Below are positions 24,171 to 31,753 of a DNA stretch of 64,000 bases, one piece after another. How positions within the stretch are numbered: position 1 is the first letter of the stretch; every line of letters begins with the position of its first letter. The notes under the pieces are model-generated. The model saw only the letters and a program-made list of their open reading frames with translations. It searched no databases and was not told the DNA's origin. The stretch is taken from the NCBI GenBank assembly GCA_049841275.1, contig JASGDN010000055.1, positions 76,609-140,608 on the forward strand. Reading direction: 5' to 3'. The position numbers and the translations under genes are program-made. The stretch is from JASGDN01 sp049841275 (GTDB lineage: Bacteria; Chloroflexota; Chloroflexia; Thermomicrobiales; UBA6265).

Positions 24171-26093
24171 ATGTTCGATGTGCTGACAGTTGGAGCGGTG
24201 GTCGAGGAACTCGAGCGCGAGGTGCTCGATGGGCGAATTCAGCGGATCGGGATGGTCGATGCCGTCACGATTGCCGCCGAGGTCTACGCGCATGGACAAC
24301 GCCGCGGGTTGGTGGTTTCGGCATCGGCGGAGAACCCGCGCCTGCTGCTGCTCGACAGCATGCCCTCCATCGACCCGAACCTGGTGACGCCGTTCGGCCT
24401 GCTCCTGCGGAAATATCTGCGCGGTGCGGTGATCGTCGGGATCGAGCAGCCGCCGTTGGAACGTATCGTCACGCTGAAACTGGCAAAACGGATGCCGCCG
24501 GTGGAAGCGACCGGTAGCCGCAAGAAGCGGAGGGCCGCCGAGGAGGCGCTTGCCGCGAGGCTGGCGGAGGACGAGGCGCGTCCGGCCGCGTCCGAGGCAG
24601 AAGACGAGGACGAGAATGCCGGGCTCGCCGAGGATGATGTCTGGAACGCGACGGATGTCGTTCATCTCGATCTCGCGGTCGAGATCATGGGGCGGCACAG
24701 CAACCTGATCCTGATCGACGCAGAAGGCGTGGTGATGGAGAGCGCCAAGCGCGTCACCAACCAGATGAGCCGCGTCCGCGCTGTCCTGCCGCGCAGACCC
24801 TATGCGCTGCCGCCCGTCCCGGACAAGCCGGACCCGCGCCAGGTTACCTCCGCCGGGATCGAGACGCTGGTGCGGAACGCGAAGCCGGGGACGACGATTC
24901 CGGACCTGCTGGTGCGCGGACTGCGCGGCGTAAGTCCGCAAATCGCGCGGGAGGCTGCGTTCCGGCTCGATGGCGACCTGGGCACGAGGGTGGAAACCAT
25001 CGATGCGGAGCGCGCGCGGGACCTTTCCCGGATCGTGCGGAGTCTCTACGAGCCGTTCCTGACCGGTGTGTGGGACCCGACGGTCTATCAGGATGAGGAT
25101 GGCCTGGTCCGCGCGTATGCCGCGATCCCGATGGGATATCTGGACGAGGAATACGAGGCGCACGAGGTGGCATCCATCTCCGCAGCGATCGAGCTGGCGG
25201 GCGAACTGGATTCGGCCGCCAATGCGCCGCGCGACCACGTGCAGCGGCGTGCGCGGCTCGTGGCGGCAATCGACGCGGCGACGGCGAAGGTGGAGAGCCG
25301 GTTGCACTCCTTCCGGGAGCAGCATCGGAAGACGGAGGATCTGGAACACCTGCGGCGTTGGGGCGAGACGATCTTTGCGTGGATGTGGCAGGTCCAGCCG
25401 GGCGATACGGAACTGGTGATCGAAGGCGAGACGATTCCGCTCGACCCGTCGATGACGGCGAAGGAGAACGCCCAGGAGTACTTCGAGCGGTACCGGAAGG
25501 CGCAGAAGGCGGGAGACCAGCTTCCGGAGCGGATCGAGGAGGCCGAGACCGAGCGCGACTACCTGCGCCAGTTGCGCGTGCAGGCCGGGCATGCCGAGAC
25601 GTTCCCGGCGATCGAGGCGATCCGCGCCGAATTCGAGGAGCATACCGGCAGGCGTCAGCCAGTGGGTGAGAAACCGGGGCAAAAGGCGAAGAAGGCGAGA
25701 CAGACGCGCCGTGTGACGCCATTGACGGACCTCGATGGCAACCTCATCTACATCGGGCGATCGGGCAAGGAGAACGATCAGGTGACGTTCGACATCGGTG
25801 GGCCGGGCGACCTGTGGCTGCATGCCCGTGGGGTGCCGGGGTCGCATGTCATCCTGCGCGCGGTGCGTCCCGACGACGAGCCGGGAGAGGCGATCGAGAC
25901 GGCGGCGGCGCTGGCGGCGTTCTACAGCGGGTCCCGGAGCGATGGCACGGTGGAAGTCGATGTGGCGCGGCGGCGGGACGTACGCAAGATCAAGGGCGGC
26001 GGTCCGGGAATGGTGACGTACCGCAACGAATACACGATTCCGGTTCGCCCGCTGAGTGAGGACGATCTTCGGGCGGCGGGGAGATTGTCATAA
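24171..26093 (+). CDS. rqcH: Rqc2 homologue RqcH (NFACT protein)
   Basis: A 640-residue ribosome quality-control factor. In Bacillus, RqcH binds obstructed 50S subunits and recruits tRNA-Ala to add C-terminal alanine tails. NFACT-N spans about residues 1-230, with PFGLLLRKYLRGAVIVGIEQ. A coiled-coil middle runs to about 490, and the C-terminal NFACT-R (DUF814) has IYIGRSGKENDQVTF, WLHARGVPGSHVILR and GGGPGMVTYRN. With the ATG at 24171 the functional pair falls at residues 97-98 as Glu-Arg rather than Asp-Arg. A charged insertion of about 40 residues (RKKRRAAEEA onward, acidic after) interrupts NFACT-N. An upstream in-frame ATG at 24141 is less likely. Confidence 0.92.
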   Translation: MFDVLTVGAVVEELEREVLDGRIQRIGMVDAVTIAAEVYAHGQRRGLVVSASAENPRLLLLDSMPSIDPNLVTPFGLLLRKYLRGAVIVGIEQPPLERIVTLKLAKRMPPVEATGSRKKRRAAEEALAARLAEDEARPAASEAEDEDENAGLAEDDVWNATDVVHLDLAVEIMGRHSNLILIDAEGVVMESAKRVTNQMSRVRAVLPRRPYALPPVPDKPDPRQVTSAGIETLVRNAKPGTTIPDLLVRGLRGVSPQIAREAAFRLDGDLGTRVETIDAERARDLSRIVRSLYEPFLTGVWDPTVYQDEDGLVRAYAAIPMGYLDEEYEAHEVASISAAIELAGELDSAANAPRDHVQRRARLVAAIDAATAKVESRLHSFREQHRKTEDLEHLRRWGETIFAWMWQVQPGDTELVIEGETIPLDPSMTAKENAQEYFERYRKAQKAGDQLPERIEEAETERDYLRQLRVQAGHAETFPAIEAIRAEFEEHTGRRQPVGEKPGQKAKKARQTRRVTPLTDLDGNLIYIGRSGKENDQVTFDIGGPGDLWLHARGVPGSHVILRAVRPDDEPGEAIETAAALAAFYSGSRSDGTVEVDVARRRDVRKIKGGGPGMVTYRNEYTIPVRPLSEDDLRAAGRLS

Positions 26094-26106
26094 CATATCA
26101 TCGCGT

Positions 26107-26137
26107 GCGGAGCGATTCATCGAGCGAAACGCTCCGC
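26107..26137 (+). terminator. Possible terminator after rqcH
   Basis: GCGGAGCG pairs with CGCTCCGC across a 15-nt loop, 14 nt after the rqcH stop. Moderate stem, no T-run. The rest of 26138-26365 shows no gene. Confidence 0.4.
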
Positions 26138-26365
26138 GCGTGACGGCGATACTCCGGAAGCGGACTGCTCGCGTGAGGGGGCCAGCCAGCTGGGGCCGAT
26201 TGAGCGGCATGGGGCCTTCACCGATTTCTGGCTATGGTTCACACAGAGGCCTGACCGTCGCGCAGGATGGTTCGATGTCACGGCGTGTGGGCTTCCGTTC
26301 GATTGTGGGCGCCTTCCGCTTGAGTCGTGAACGCGTGGCATGACGCAAACATGCATCAACGACCG

Positions 26366-27853
26366 CTACGCGAGGGCGAAGCGGATCACCGTGTGCGAAT
26401 GCGGCGCGAGGTCGAACGTCACGGCGCGGCCCGTCGCGTCGCTTTCCCGGCTCGCGATGCCGACCGTGCGCTCCGCGCCGAAATCGTTGATCGCCATCAC
26501 ATCCGGCCCATTTACCTCGTCGATCCCGAGGACCTTCGCTACCGCATCGTCCCCGAAGTCCGCTGTGAACAACACCGCCTCATCGGCGCTGCGGTTCACC
26601 AGCGAGAGGACCACCGTCGACCCGTCGTCCTGCAACGCGGCAGCCGCATCGACCATCGGGAAGTCGCCCAGCTTCGCCAGCCTCTTGATGATGGGCCGCG
26701 GCGAGTCCGGCTTCACGCCGATGCGCGGACCGTCGTACCAGGCATCGAGCGCCGTGCCCTGCAGATACGTCCCGGCCAGCGTCAACGGCCCGTAGATCGA
26801 TTGCGCGAACATCCCGTCCGGCGACGTGAAAAGTGGCGCGATCACGTTCACCAGTTGCGCCAGGTTCGCGATCGCGATGTGATCGGCCTGCCGCACGAAC
26901 CCGTTCAGGTAGGACGCCACCGCAAGCGCGTCGGAGAGCGTGTAGCGTTCCTCCAGATGCGTCGTCGAATTCGTGCGATACCAGACATTCCACTCGTCGT
27001 AGGCGACCTTGATGTCGTGCTTGATATCGTTCTGCACGCGGATGCGCTGGATCTCGCCGGCGGCTGCCTCGATCGCGTATTCGGCCATTGCCGGTTCCAG
27101 CACATTCTCCGTAACGTCGTCGCTTCCAGTGTAGATGTGGATGCTGTGGTAGCGGATGTACTTCGCCAGTCCCGCGACCACGACGCTGTCCCAGTCCTGC
27201 CATCCGGAGAGACCGCAGCTGACCAGTTCGATCGTCGGGTCGATCCAGAGCATGACCTTCGCGAACTCCCTGGCCCGCTTCACATAGTCGTGCGGGTCCT
27301 CGGTCGCGCCGATCTGCCAGTTGCCGTACATCTCGTTGCCGAGTCCCCAGTACCGGACGTTATACGGCTCCTCGTGGCCATTCTGTCGCCGCAGGTTCGC
27401 CCAGTAGGTGTTACCCGTCCCGTTGCAGTATTCGACCCAGTTCTGGGCCTCGTCGATGGTACCAGTGCCCATGTTCACGCAGATGTACGGTTCCGCCCCG
27501 ATAGCCCGGCAGTAATGGATGAACTCGTCGGTCCCGAAGCGGTTCGATTCTTCCTGTCGCCAGGCAAGCTCGATCCGGCGCGGACGCTCGTCCTTCGGGC
27601 CGATGCCATCCGTCCAGTGGTATCCGGAGACGAAGTTGCCGCCCGGCCAGCGCAGGATGGGCATGTGCAGCCCGGCAACCGCCTCCATCACGTCCGTCCG
27701 GAAGCCATGCTCGTCGGCCAGGGGGGAGCCTTCATCGTAGACACCGCCGTAGATGCAGCGTCCAAGATGCTCGATGAACCCGCCGTAGATTCGGGGGTCG
27801 ATGCGTCCGATGGTGCGTTCACGATCGATCTTGAGCCGCGCGGAAAGCGTCAC
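26366..27853 (-). CDS. abfA: GH51 alpha-L-arabinofuranosidase
   Basis: A 495-residue cytoplasmic arabinofuranosidase releasing terminal arabinose from plant arabino-oligosaccharides. The barrel has YGGFIEHLGRCIYGGVY and LRWPGGNFVSGYHW. The acid/base Glu is in WGLGNEMYGNWQ and the nucleophile Glu in YDEWNVWYRT, both in family positions. The beta-sandwich C-terminal domain ends HSHTVIRFALA. The frame extends to 27937, but GTG 27853 is preceded by AGGAGGG at 7 nt and begins at the natural VTLSARLKID. No arabinose transporter is adjacent. With the GH13 gene it suggests use of imported plant or starch oligosaccharides. Confidence 0.92.
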   Translation of the reverse strand: MTLSARLKIDRERTIGRIDPRIYGGFIEHLGRCIYGGVYDEGSPLADEHGFRTDVMEAVAGLHMPILRWPGGNFVSGYHWTDGIGPKDERPRRIELAWRQEESNRFGTDEFIHYCRAIGAEPYICVNMGTGTIDEAQNWVEYCNGTGNTYWANLRRQNGHEEPYNVRYWGLGNEMYGNWQIGATEDPHDYVKRAREFAKVMLWIDPTIELVSCGLSGWQDWDSVVVAGLAKYIRYHSIHIYTGSDDVTENVLEPAMAEYAIEAAAGEIQRIRVQNDIKHDIKVAYDEWNVWYRTNSTTHLEERYTLSDALAVASYLNGFVRQADHIAIANLAQLVNVIAPLFTSPDGMFAQSIYGPLTLAGTYLQGTALDAWYDGPRIGVKPDSPRPIIKRLAKLGDFPMVDAAAALQDDGSTVVLSLVNRSADEAVLFTADFGDDAVAKVLGIDEVNGPDVMAINDFGAERTVGIASRESDATGRAVTFDLAPHSHTVIRFALA

Positions 27854-27977
27854 GTCCCAACCCTCCTGTCTCGTCCGGCCCGGGCCGAAAGCAAACACGT
27901 ACGATGTCTGATCTCTGCGTATTGTACGGGACGGCACCGCACCCGCAAGACCCCGACCGTCCCATGGTGCACGAACG

Positions 27978-28015
27978 CACCGAGGCCGCCATCCTGCAGG
28001 ATGGCGGCCTCGGTG
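27978..28015 (-). terminator. Perfect 38-bp palindrome downstream of rpmB
   Basis: Two 19-nt arms (CACCGAGGCCGCCATCCTG and complement) with no loop bases, 85 bp beyond the rpmB stop on the minus strand and upstream of abfA. Likely ends the rpmB transcript. Confidence 0.55.
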
Positions 28016-28099
28016 TTCTCCCCTGTTTCCCCATGTCGGCGGAAACGTCGTAGTCAGTCTGGGCTGAACAGCACGCTGACCGTTCTGTCGGCGGATCGC

Positions 28100-28294
28100 C
28101 TAGGCGACGCGGCCAGACTTGCCCATGGTGCGCAGGCAGCGGGTGCAGATGTTCACCTTCACGCCTATGCCGTCGATGACGAATTTCTTGCTCTGCACGT
28201 TCGGGCGGAAATCCCGGTTAGTGCGGCGCTTCGAGAAGCTCACGTTGTTACCGAACGTCTTGGCCTTGCCACAGACGTCGCACTTGCCAGCCAT
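28100..28294 (-). CDS. rpmB: 50S ribosomal protein L28
   Basis: A 64-residue L28. It begins MAGKCDVCGKAKTFGNNVSFSKRRTNRDFRPN and ends with ICTRCLRTMGKSGRVA. Two CxxC pairs are retained, so this is a zinc-binding form. A strong AGGGAGG precedes the ATG. It stands alone, which is common for rpmB in this group, and is divergent from degV across a 366-bp spacer. Confidence 0.95.
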   Translation of the reverse strand: MAGKCDVCGKAKTFGNNVSFSKRRTNRDFRPNVQSKKFVIDGIGVKVNICTRCLRTMGKSGRVA

Positions 28295-28660
28295 GAGGCT
28301 GCCTCCCTTCAGATTGTGGATGCTCCCTCACCGGCGACTCAGAGAAGCACCCGTCGGGAGTTCCGTACGCACAGCGAAGCCTTGGTCGATCATGTCACAT
28401 CGGGACGTGAAAGGGGCGCCGCCACGAGGACGACGCCTTCACAACGGGGAATCCTACCATACGCCGACCCCTCCACGCTACGTCCGCAAGTGGCGCGAAA
28501 CGGTCTCTGCCACCGGGCCGCATCCCGTCCCGGTGTGCATCCCCGCACTCGCTGGGGTAGCCTTCGTGCAGCGGCCAATGGCTCCCGTCACGGCTGCGGT
28601 ACGTTCCCAATCCAGCTCCCTCCCTATCGTTCCTCGCCGGATCAGGAGCCGCACGCATCC
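28295..28660. other. Divergent spacer rpmB-degV, no gene seen
   Basis: This region holds the rpmB leader (AGGGAGG near 28303) and the degV leader (CAGGAG at 28643-28648). The plus strand is open across it and far upstream, but that frame is antisense to abfA and has no protein-like features here. No RNA gene is recognised. Confidence 0.4.
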
Positions 28661-29524
28661 ATGTCAGAACGCATCGCCATTGTCACGGACAGCACTGCCG
28701 ACCTCCCGCACGACCTCGCCGCCGAACTTGGTGTCACGGTCGTGCCGTTCGATCTGCGCTTCGGGCACGAACGCTTCCGTGACGGCATCGATCTCACGAC
28801 GGACGACCTGATCGGCCGCATCGAGGAGACGGGCCGCACCCCGGCTACCTCGTCGCCCTCGCCGCGCACCTTCACCGAGGTCTTCACCGAACTGGCGGAG
28901 GATCACGACGGCATCCTTGCTATCCTCATGTCCTCGCATCTGAGTTCGGTCGTGAAATCCGCCCGTATCGCCGCCAGCCAGGTCGAGGCGGCATCGGCGT
29001 CCTCCGTCCCGATCGAGATCGTCGACTCCCTGAATGTTTCGCTCGGCCTTGGCCTGCAGGTCATGCGGGCTGCCTCGCTCGTTCGCGCGGGCCTGTCGCT
29101 CGCTGTGGTCGCGGAGCAGTTGCGCACCGAGGTCCCGGCTAACCATCTTGTCTTCTTCCTCGAACAACTTGACCTGCAACGCCAGCGTGGACGGGTCGGC
29201 AAGGGACCGGAGGTCGTGGGCACGGTGCTTCAGCTCAAGCCGGTCCTCCGTCTCGACGAAGGCCAGGTGATCCCGCACGAGCGTGCTCGTACGCGGGCGA
29301 AGGCGCTCGACATGCTGGTCGACTTTGCCGGATCGCTGCCTGCCATCGACGAGATTGGCATCATCTACGACACCACCCCGGACGATGTCGAAACCTTGCG
29401 CGAGCGGCTCGCAACCATCGCCCCAGATGCCCGGCTGGATACCGTGCAGTTCGGCCCCGCGCTCGCGGCCCATCTCGGGCCGGGCGTTGTCGGCCTCGCC
29501 ATCCGCGAGCGCCTGACGGCCTGA
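28661..29524 (+). CDS. DegV-family fatty-acid-binding protein
   Basis: A 287-residue DegV protein. It starts MSERIAIVTDSTADLPHDLA, then VTVVPFDLRFG, with TSSPSPRTFTEVF replacing the common TSQPS loop. These proteins bind long-chain fatty acids and act as FakB-type carriers for fatty-acid kinase. A FakA partner is not in the window. The GRVGKGPEVVGTVLQLKPVLRLDEG segment is the conserved second half. CAGGAG is upstream. The open frame continues to 26327, but everything before 28661 is antisense or leader sequence. Confidence 0.88.
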   Translation: MSERIAIVTDSTADLPHDLAAELGVTVVPFDLRFGHERFRDGIDLTTDDLIGRIEETGRTPATSSPSPRTFTEVFTELAEDHDGILAILMSSHLSSVVKSARIAASQVEAASASSVPIEIVDSLNVSLGLGLQVMRAASLVRAGLSLAVVAEQLRTEVPANHLVFFLEQLDLQRQRGRVGKGPEVVGTVLQLKPVLRLDEGQVIPHERARTRAKALDMLVDFAGSLPAIDEIGIIYDTTPDDVETLRERLATIAPDARLDTVQFGPALAAHLGPGVVGLAIRERLTA

Positions 29525-29560
29525 CGTATCCGAAACGGGACGGCCTTCCGAGAAACCACA

Positions 29561-29602
29561 ATGTGAGAGCGGCGGGCCATTGTTGGCCCGCCGCTCTCAC
29601 AT
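29561..29602. terminator. 19-bp stem, TTGT tetraloop between convergent genes
   Basis: Perfect arms at 29561-29579 (ATGTGAGAGCGGCGGGCCA) and 29584-29602. It lies 37 nt after degV and 21 nt before the end of the LPXTG gene, so it probably works in both directions. Confidence 0.7.
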
Positions 29603-29622
29603 CATGTCATCAGCATCGCGTG

Positions 29623-31560
29623 TCAGCGATCGCGTCGCATCCGCAGACCGACGCCCAGCCCCAGAAGAGTCATCGCGATCGCGGCCATCAGCAGCACTGG
29701 CCACGTCCCGTGCTCGCCGTTTCCGGCTCCCGTGTTCGGCAGGTCGCTTACCACACTCGTCGCGGTAGCCGTCACAGGAGCGGGCAGTGTTGGCGTCGTG
29801 GCGGTCACCGTTGCCGTGGAAGCGGTCGTCGGAGACGGCGGTCCAGCCGTCTCCGTGGCCGTCGGCGCAGCCTGCGTGATCAATGTGGCCGTCACGGTCT
29901 GGACCGGACCCGAATCCGCGCTGTGCTCGATGACCACGGAGAACGGCTCGTACCCCGGTGCATTGATGCTCAAGATATAGGTTCCGTACGCGACCGGATT
30001 TGCTACCGGCAGCGCGCTCCCGCTTGGCAATGCCGTCGTCAGCGTCCCGCCTTGCGGATCGGTCAGCGCCGCAGCTCCGAAGACATGCGCGCCATGCATC
30101 CCGACAGGTCCCTGCCGGGCCAGCAGCCACACCGCGCCTGCCGGAATGTCTCCGCCGTTCGCGGTCGTTACGATGATGTTCAGATCGCCCGCCTCGGCGG
30201 TCGCTGTGGGCGTCGCGCTTGGCATGACTGTCACCGTGGCGGTTGGAGCCGGCGGTGTGGTTGCCGTCGGCACGACCGTCTCGGTCGACGTTGGCTCAAC
30301 CGTCTCGGTTGCCGTCGGCGCGACCGTCTCGGTCGACGTTGGCTCAACCGTCTCGGTTGCCGTCGGCGCGACCGTCTCGGTCGATGTCGGCACAGCCGTC
30401 TCGGTTGTGGTTGGCTCGGTCGTTGCTGTCACCGTCGGTTCAGCAGTCGCCGTCGGCTCCGACGTTTCCGTGGCAGTCGGTTCGGCTGTCTCGGTCGAGG
30501 TCGGCGCAGTCGTCTCCGTCGCGGTCGGCGCAGTCGTCTCCGTCGCGGTCGGCGCAGTCGTCTCCGTGGCCGTCGGTTCAGCAATCGGTGTCGACGTCGG
30601 TTCGACTGTTACCGTTGCCGTGGGTTCAATCGTTGCGGTCGCCGTCGGTTCGACGGTCTCCGTCGCGGTTGGCAATGGTGTTGCGGTCGAAGTCGGCTCA
30701 GCGGTTTCTGTCGCCGTCGGTTCAGCAGTCTGCGTCGATGTTGGCTCGACCGTTTCCGTCGCGGTCGGCGCCACGGTGGAGGTCGGTGGAACCTCGGTCG
30801 CAGTGACCGGCGGCGTTTCGGTGATCGTGAGTACGCGGCACGTCGTCAGCGGCTGGCCCATCCAGTCCACCGCCTGGAAGCTCACGGGATTTCCGTACGA
30901 ATCCTCGACTTCCGTTGCCGCCAGCGACCAGCTCGATACGCCGTTGTACAGGCCCGTTGCCGGCCCGGAGCAGATGTCTCCCGAATAGATGTTTACCCGG
31001 TACACGTTGTCCCAGGCCACCTGCACCGTATCGTCGACGTAGACGCTCACGGCGTTGGAAGACGATCCGTTGATCGTGAGCGAGACCACCGCTTCGGTTG
31101 GACTCGGCTCGGGCGTCTCCGTCGGAGCCACCTGTGCGATGAGGACCCGGCACTCCGATACGCGCTCGTAGTCCGTGGTCTGCATCCCGATCGTCGTCGA
31201 CCCCACGATCGAGACAAGAACCGACACCGGCATCGATTGCCCTGAGGATGTCAGAAATCCGGTTCCGCTACACGTCGGGGACGAAAAGAGCTGCAACGCC
31301 ACGAAATCCGGATCGTTGACAAGGAATGTCACGCTCCCGGCCGGATCCACATACACGGGAGAGCCCGTCTCGCCGTTGACGGAGAACCCCAGATCGGGAA
31401 GCGGCGTGGCCGCCTCGAACGTTGTCTCCGGCGACCTGCCGGCAGCGCCGTTCGGGTCTACCGCCACCGGACTCGCTTCAGGCGCTGCCAACGCCGTAAG
31501 CCTCCCCATCAGCAGGAGCGCCACCAGCACCCCTCCCACCACTGTCATACCCCTGCGCAT
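29623..31560 (-). CDS. LPXTG-anchored, Pro/Thr-rich surface protein
   Basis: A 645-residue exported protein. It starts with MRRGMTVVGGVLVALLLMGR, a signal peptide cut near ALAA. Two similar beta-domains follow (about 57-145 and 160-250), each with VNG or ING, YVD, and a CSG motif, suggesting an internal duplication. Residues about 253-460 are a long stalk of roughly eight-residue repeats such as ETVEPTAT. A SpaA/carboxypeptidase-regulatory-like domain (about 475-565) comes next, then LPNTG at about residue 607, a hydrophobic helix and RMRRDR. This is a sortase cell-wall sorting signal. GGGGAG precedes the ATG. No sortase gene lies in the window. Ligand and function are unknown. Confidence 0.82.
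   Translation of the reverse strand: MRRGMTVVGGVLVALLLMGRLTALAAPEASPVAVDPNGAAGRSPETTFEAATPLPDLGFSVNGETGSPVYVDPAGSVTFLVNDPDFVALQLFSSPTCSGTGFLTSSGQSMPVSVLVSIVGSTTIGMQTTDYERVSECRVLIAQVAPTETPEPSPTEAVVSLTINGSSSNAVSVYVDDTVQVAWDNVYRVNIYSGDICSGPATGLYNGVSSWSLAATEVEDSYGNPVSFQAVDWMGQPLTTCRVLTITETPPVTATEVPPTSTVAPTATETVEPTSTQTAEPTATETAEPTSTATPLPTATETVEPTATATIEPTATVTVEPTSTPIAEPTATETTAPTATETTAPTATETTAPTSTETAEPTATETSEPTATAEPTVTATTEPTTTETAVPTSTETVAPTATETVEPTSTETVAPTATETVEPTSTETVVPTATTPPAPTATVTVMPSATPTATAEAGDLNIIVTTANGGDIPAGAVWLLARQGPVGMHGAHVFGAAALTDPQGGTLTTALPSGSALPVANPVAYGTYILSINAPGYEPFSVVIEHSADSGPVQTVTATLITQAAPTATETAGPPSPTTASTATVTATTPTLPAPVTATATSVVSDLPNTGAGNGEHGTWPVLLMAAIAMTLLGLGVGLRMRRDR
30200..30815. repeat. 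Degenerate ~24-bp tandem repeat inside the LPXTG gene
   Basis: On the plus strand, units such as GTCGGCGCGACCGTCTCGGT and GACGTTGGCTCAACCGTCTC alternate for about 600 bp, encoding the Thr/Pro/Glu stalk in steps of about eight residues. Near-identical neighbours around 30280-30400 suggest recent expansion. Confidence 0.7.
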
Positions 31561-31753
31561 CCCCAACTCCCCATACGTATGCGGCACCCGGTCCCACACG
31601 ACCGTTGATGGGCAAGTATGCATGAAAAGCAATAATGCACCATAGGTGGCCGGGCGCGACATTGGGAACTGGACACGTCGGCTACAATCGAGGTCACACG
31701 AACGCCTGTTCGCCCACCTGTCCCCGTGTCGATCCCCGCCCGAGTGAACCTCC

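Noticed and set aside
23906..24172. N-terminal 89-residue extension of guanylate kinase
   Set aside because: Low-complexity Ser/Thr/Pro sequence overlapping the rqcH start; GTG 23905 with AGGAG explains the gene without it.
26327..28660. Uninterrupted plus-strand frame of about 780 codons before degV
   Set aside because: It is antisense to the clear GH51 gene and to rpmB, has no protein motifs and is a by-product of GC-rich codon usage. DegV begins at 28661 with its own ribosome site.
30200..30815. CRISPR or VNTR array in intergenic DNA
   Set aside because: The repeats lie inside the LPXTG gene and encode its Thr/Pro stalk in frame, with no unique spacers.
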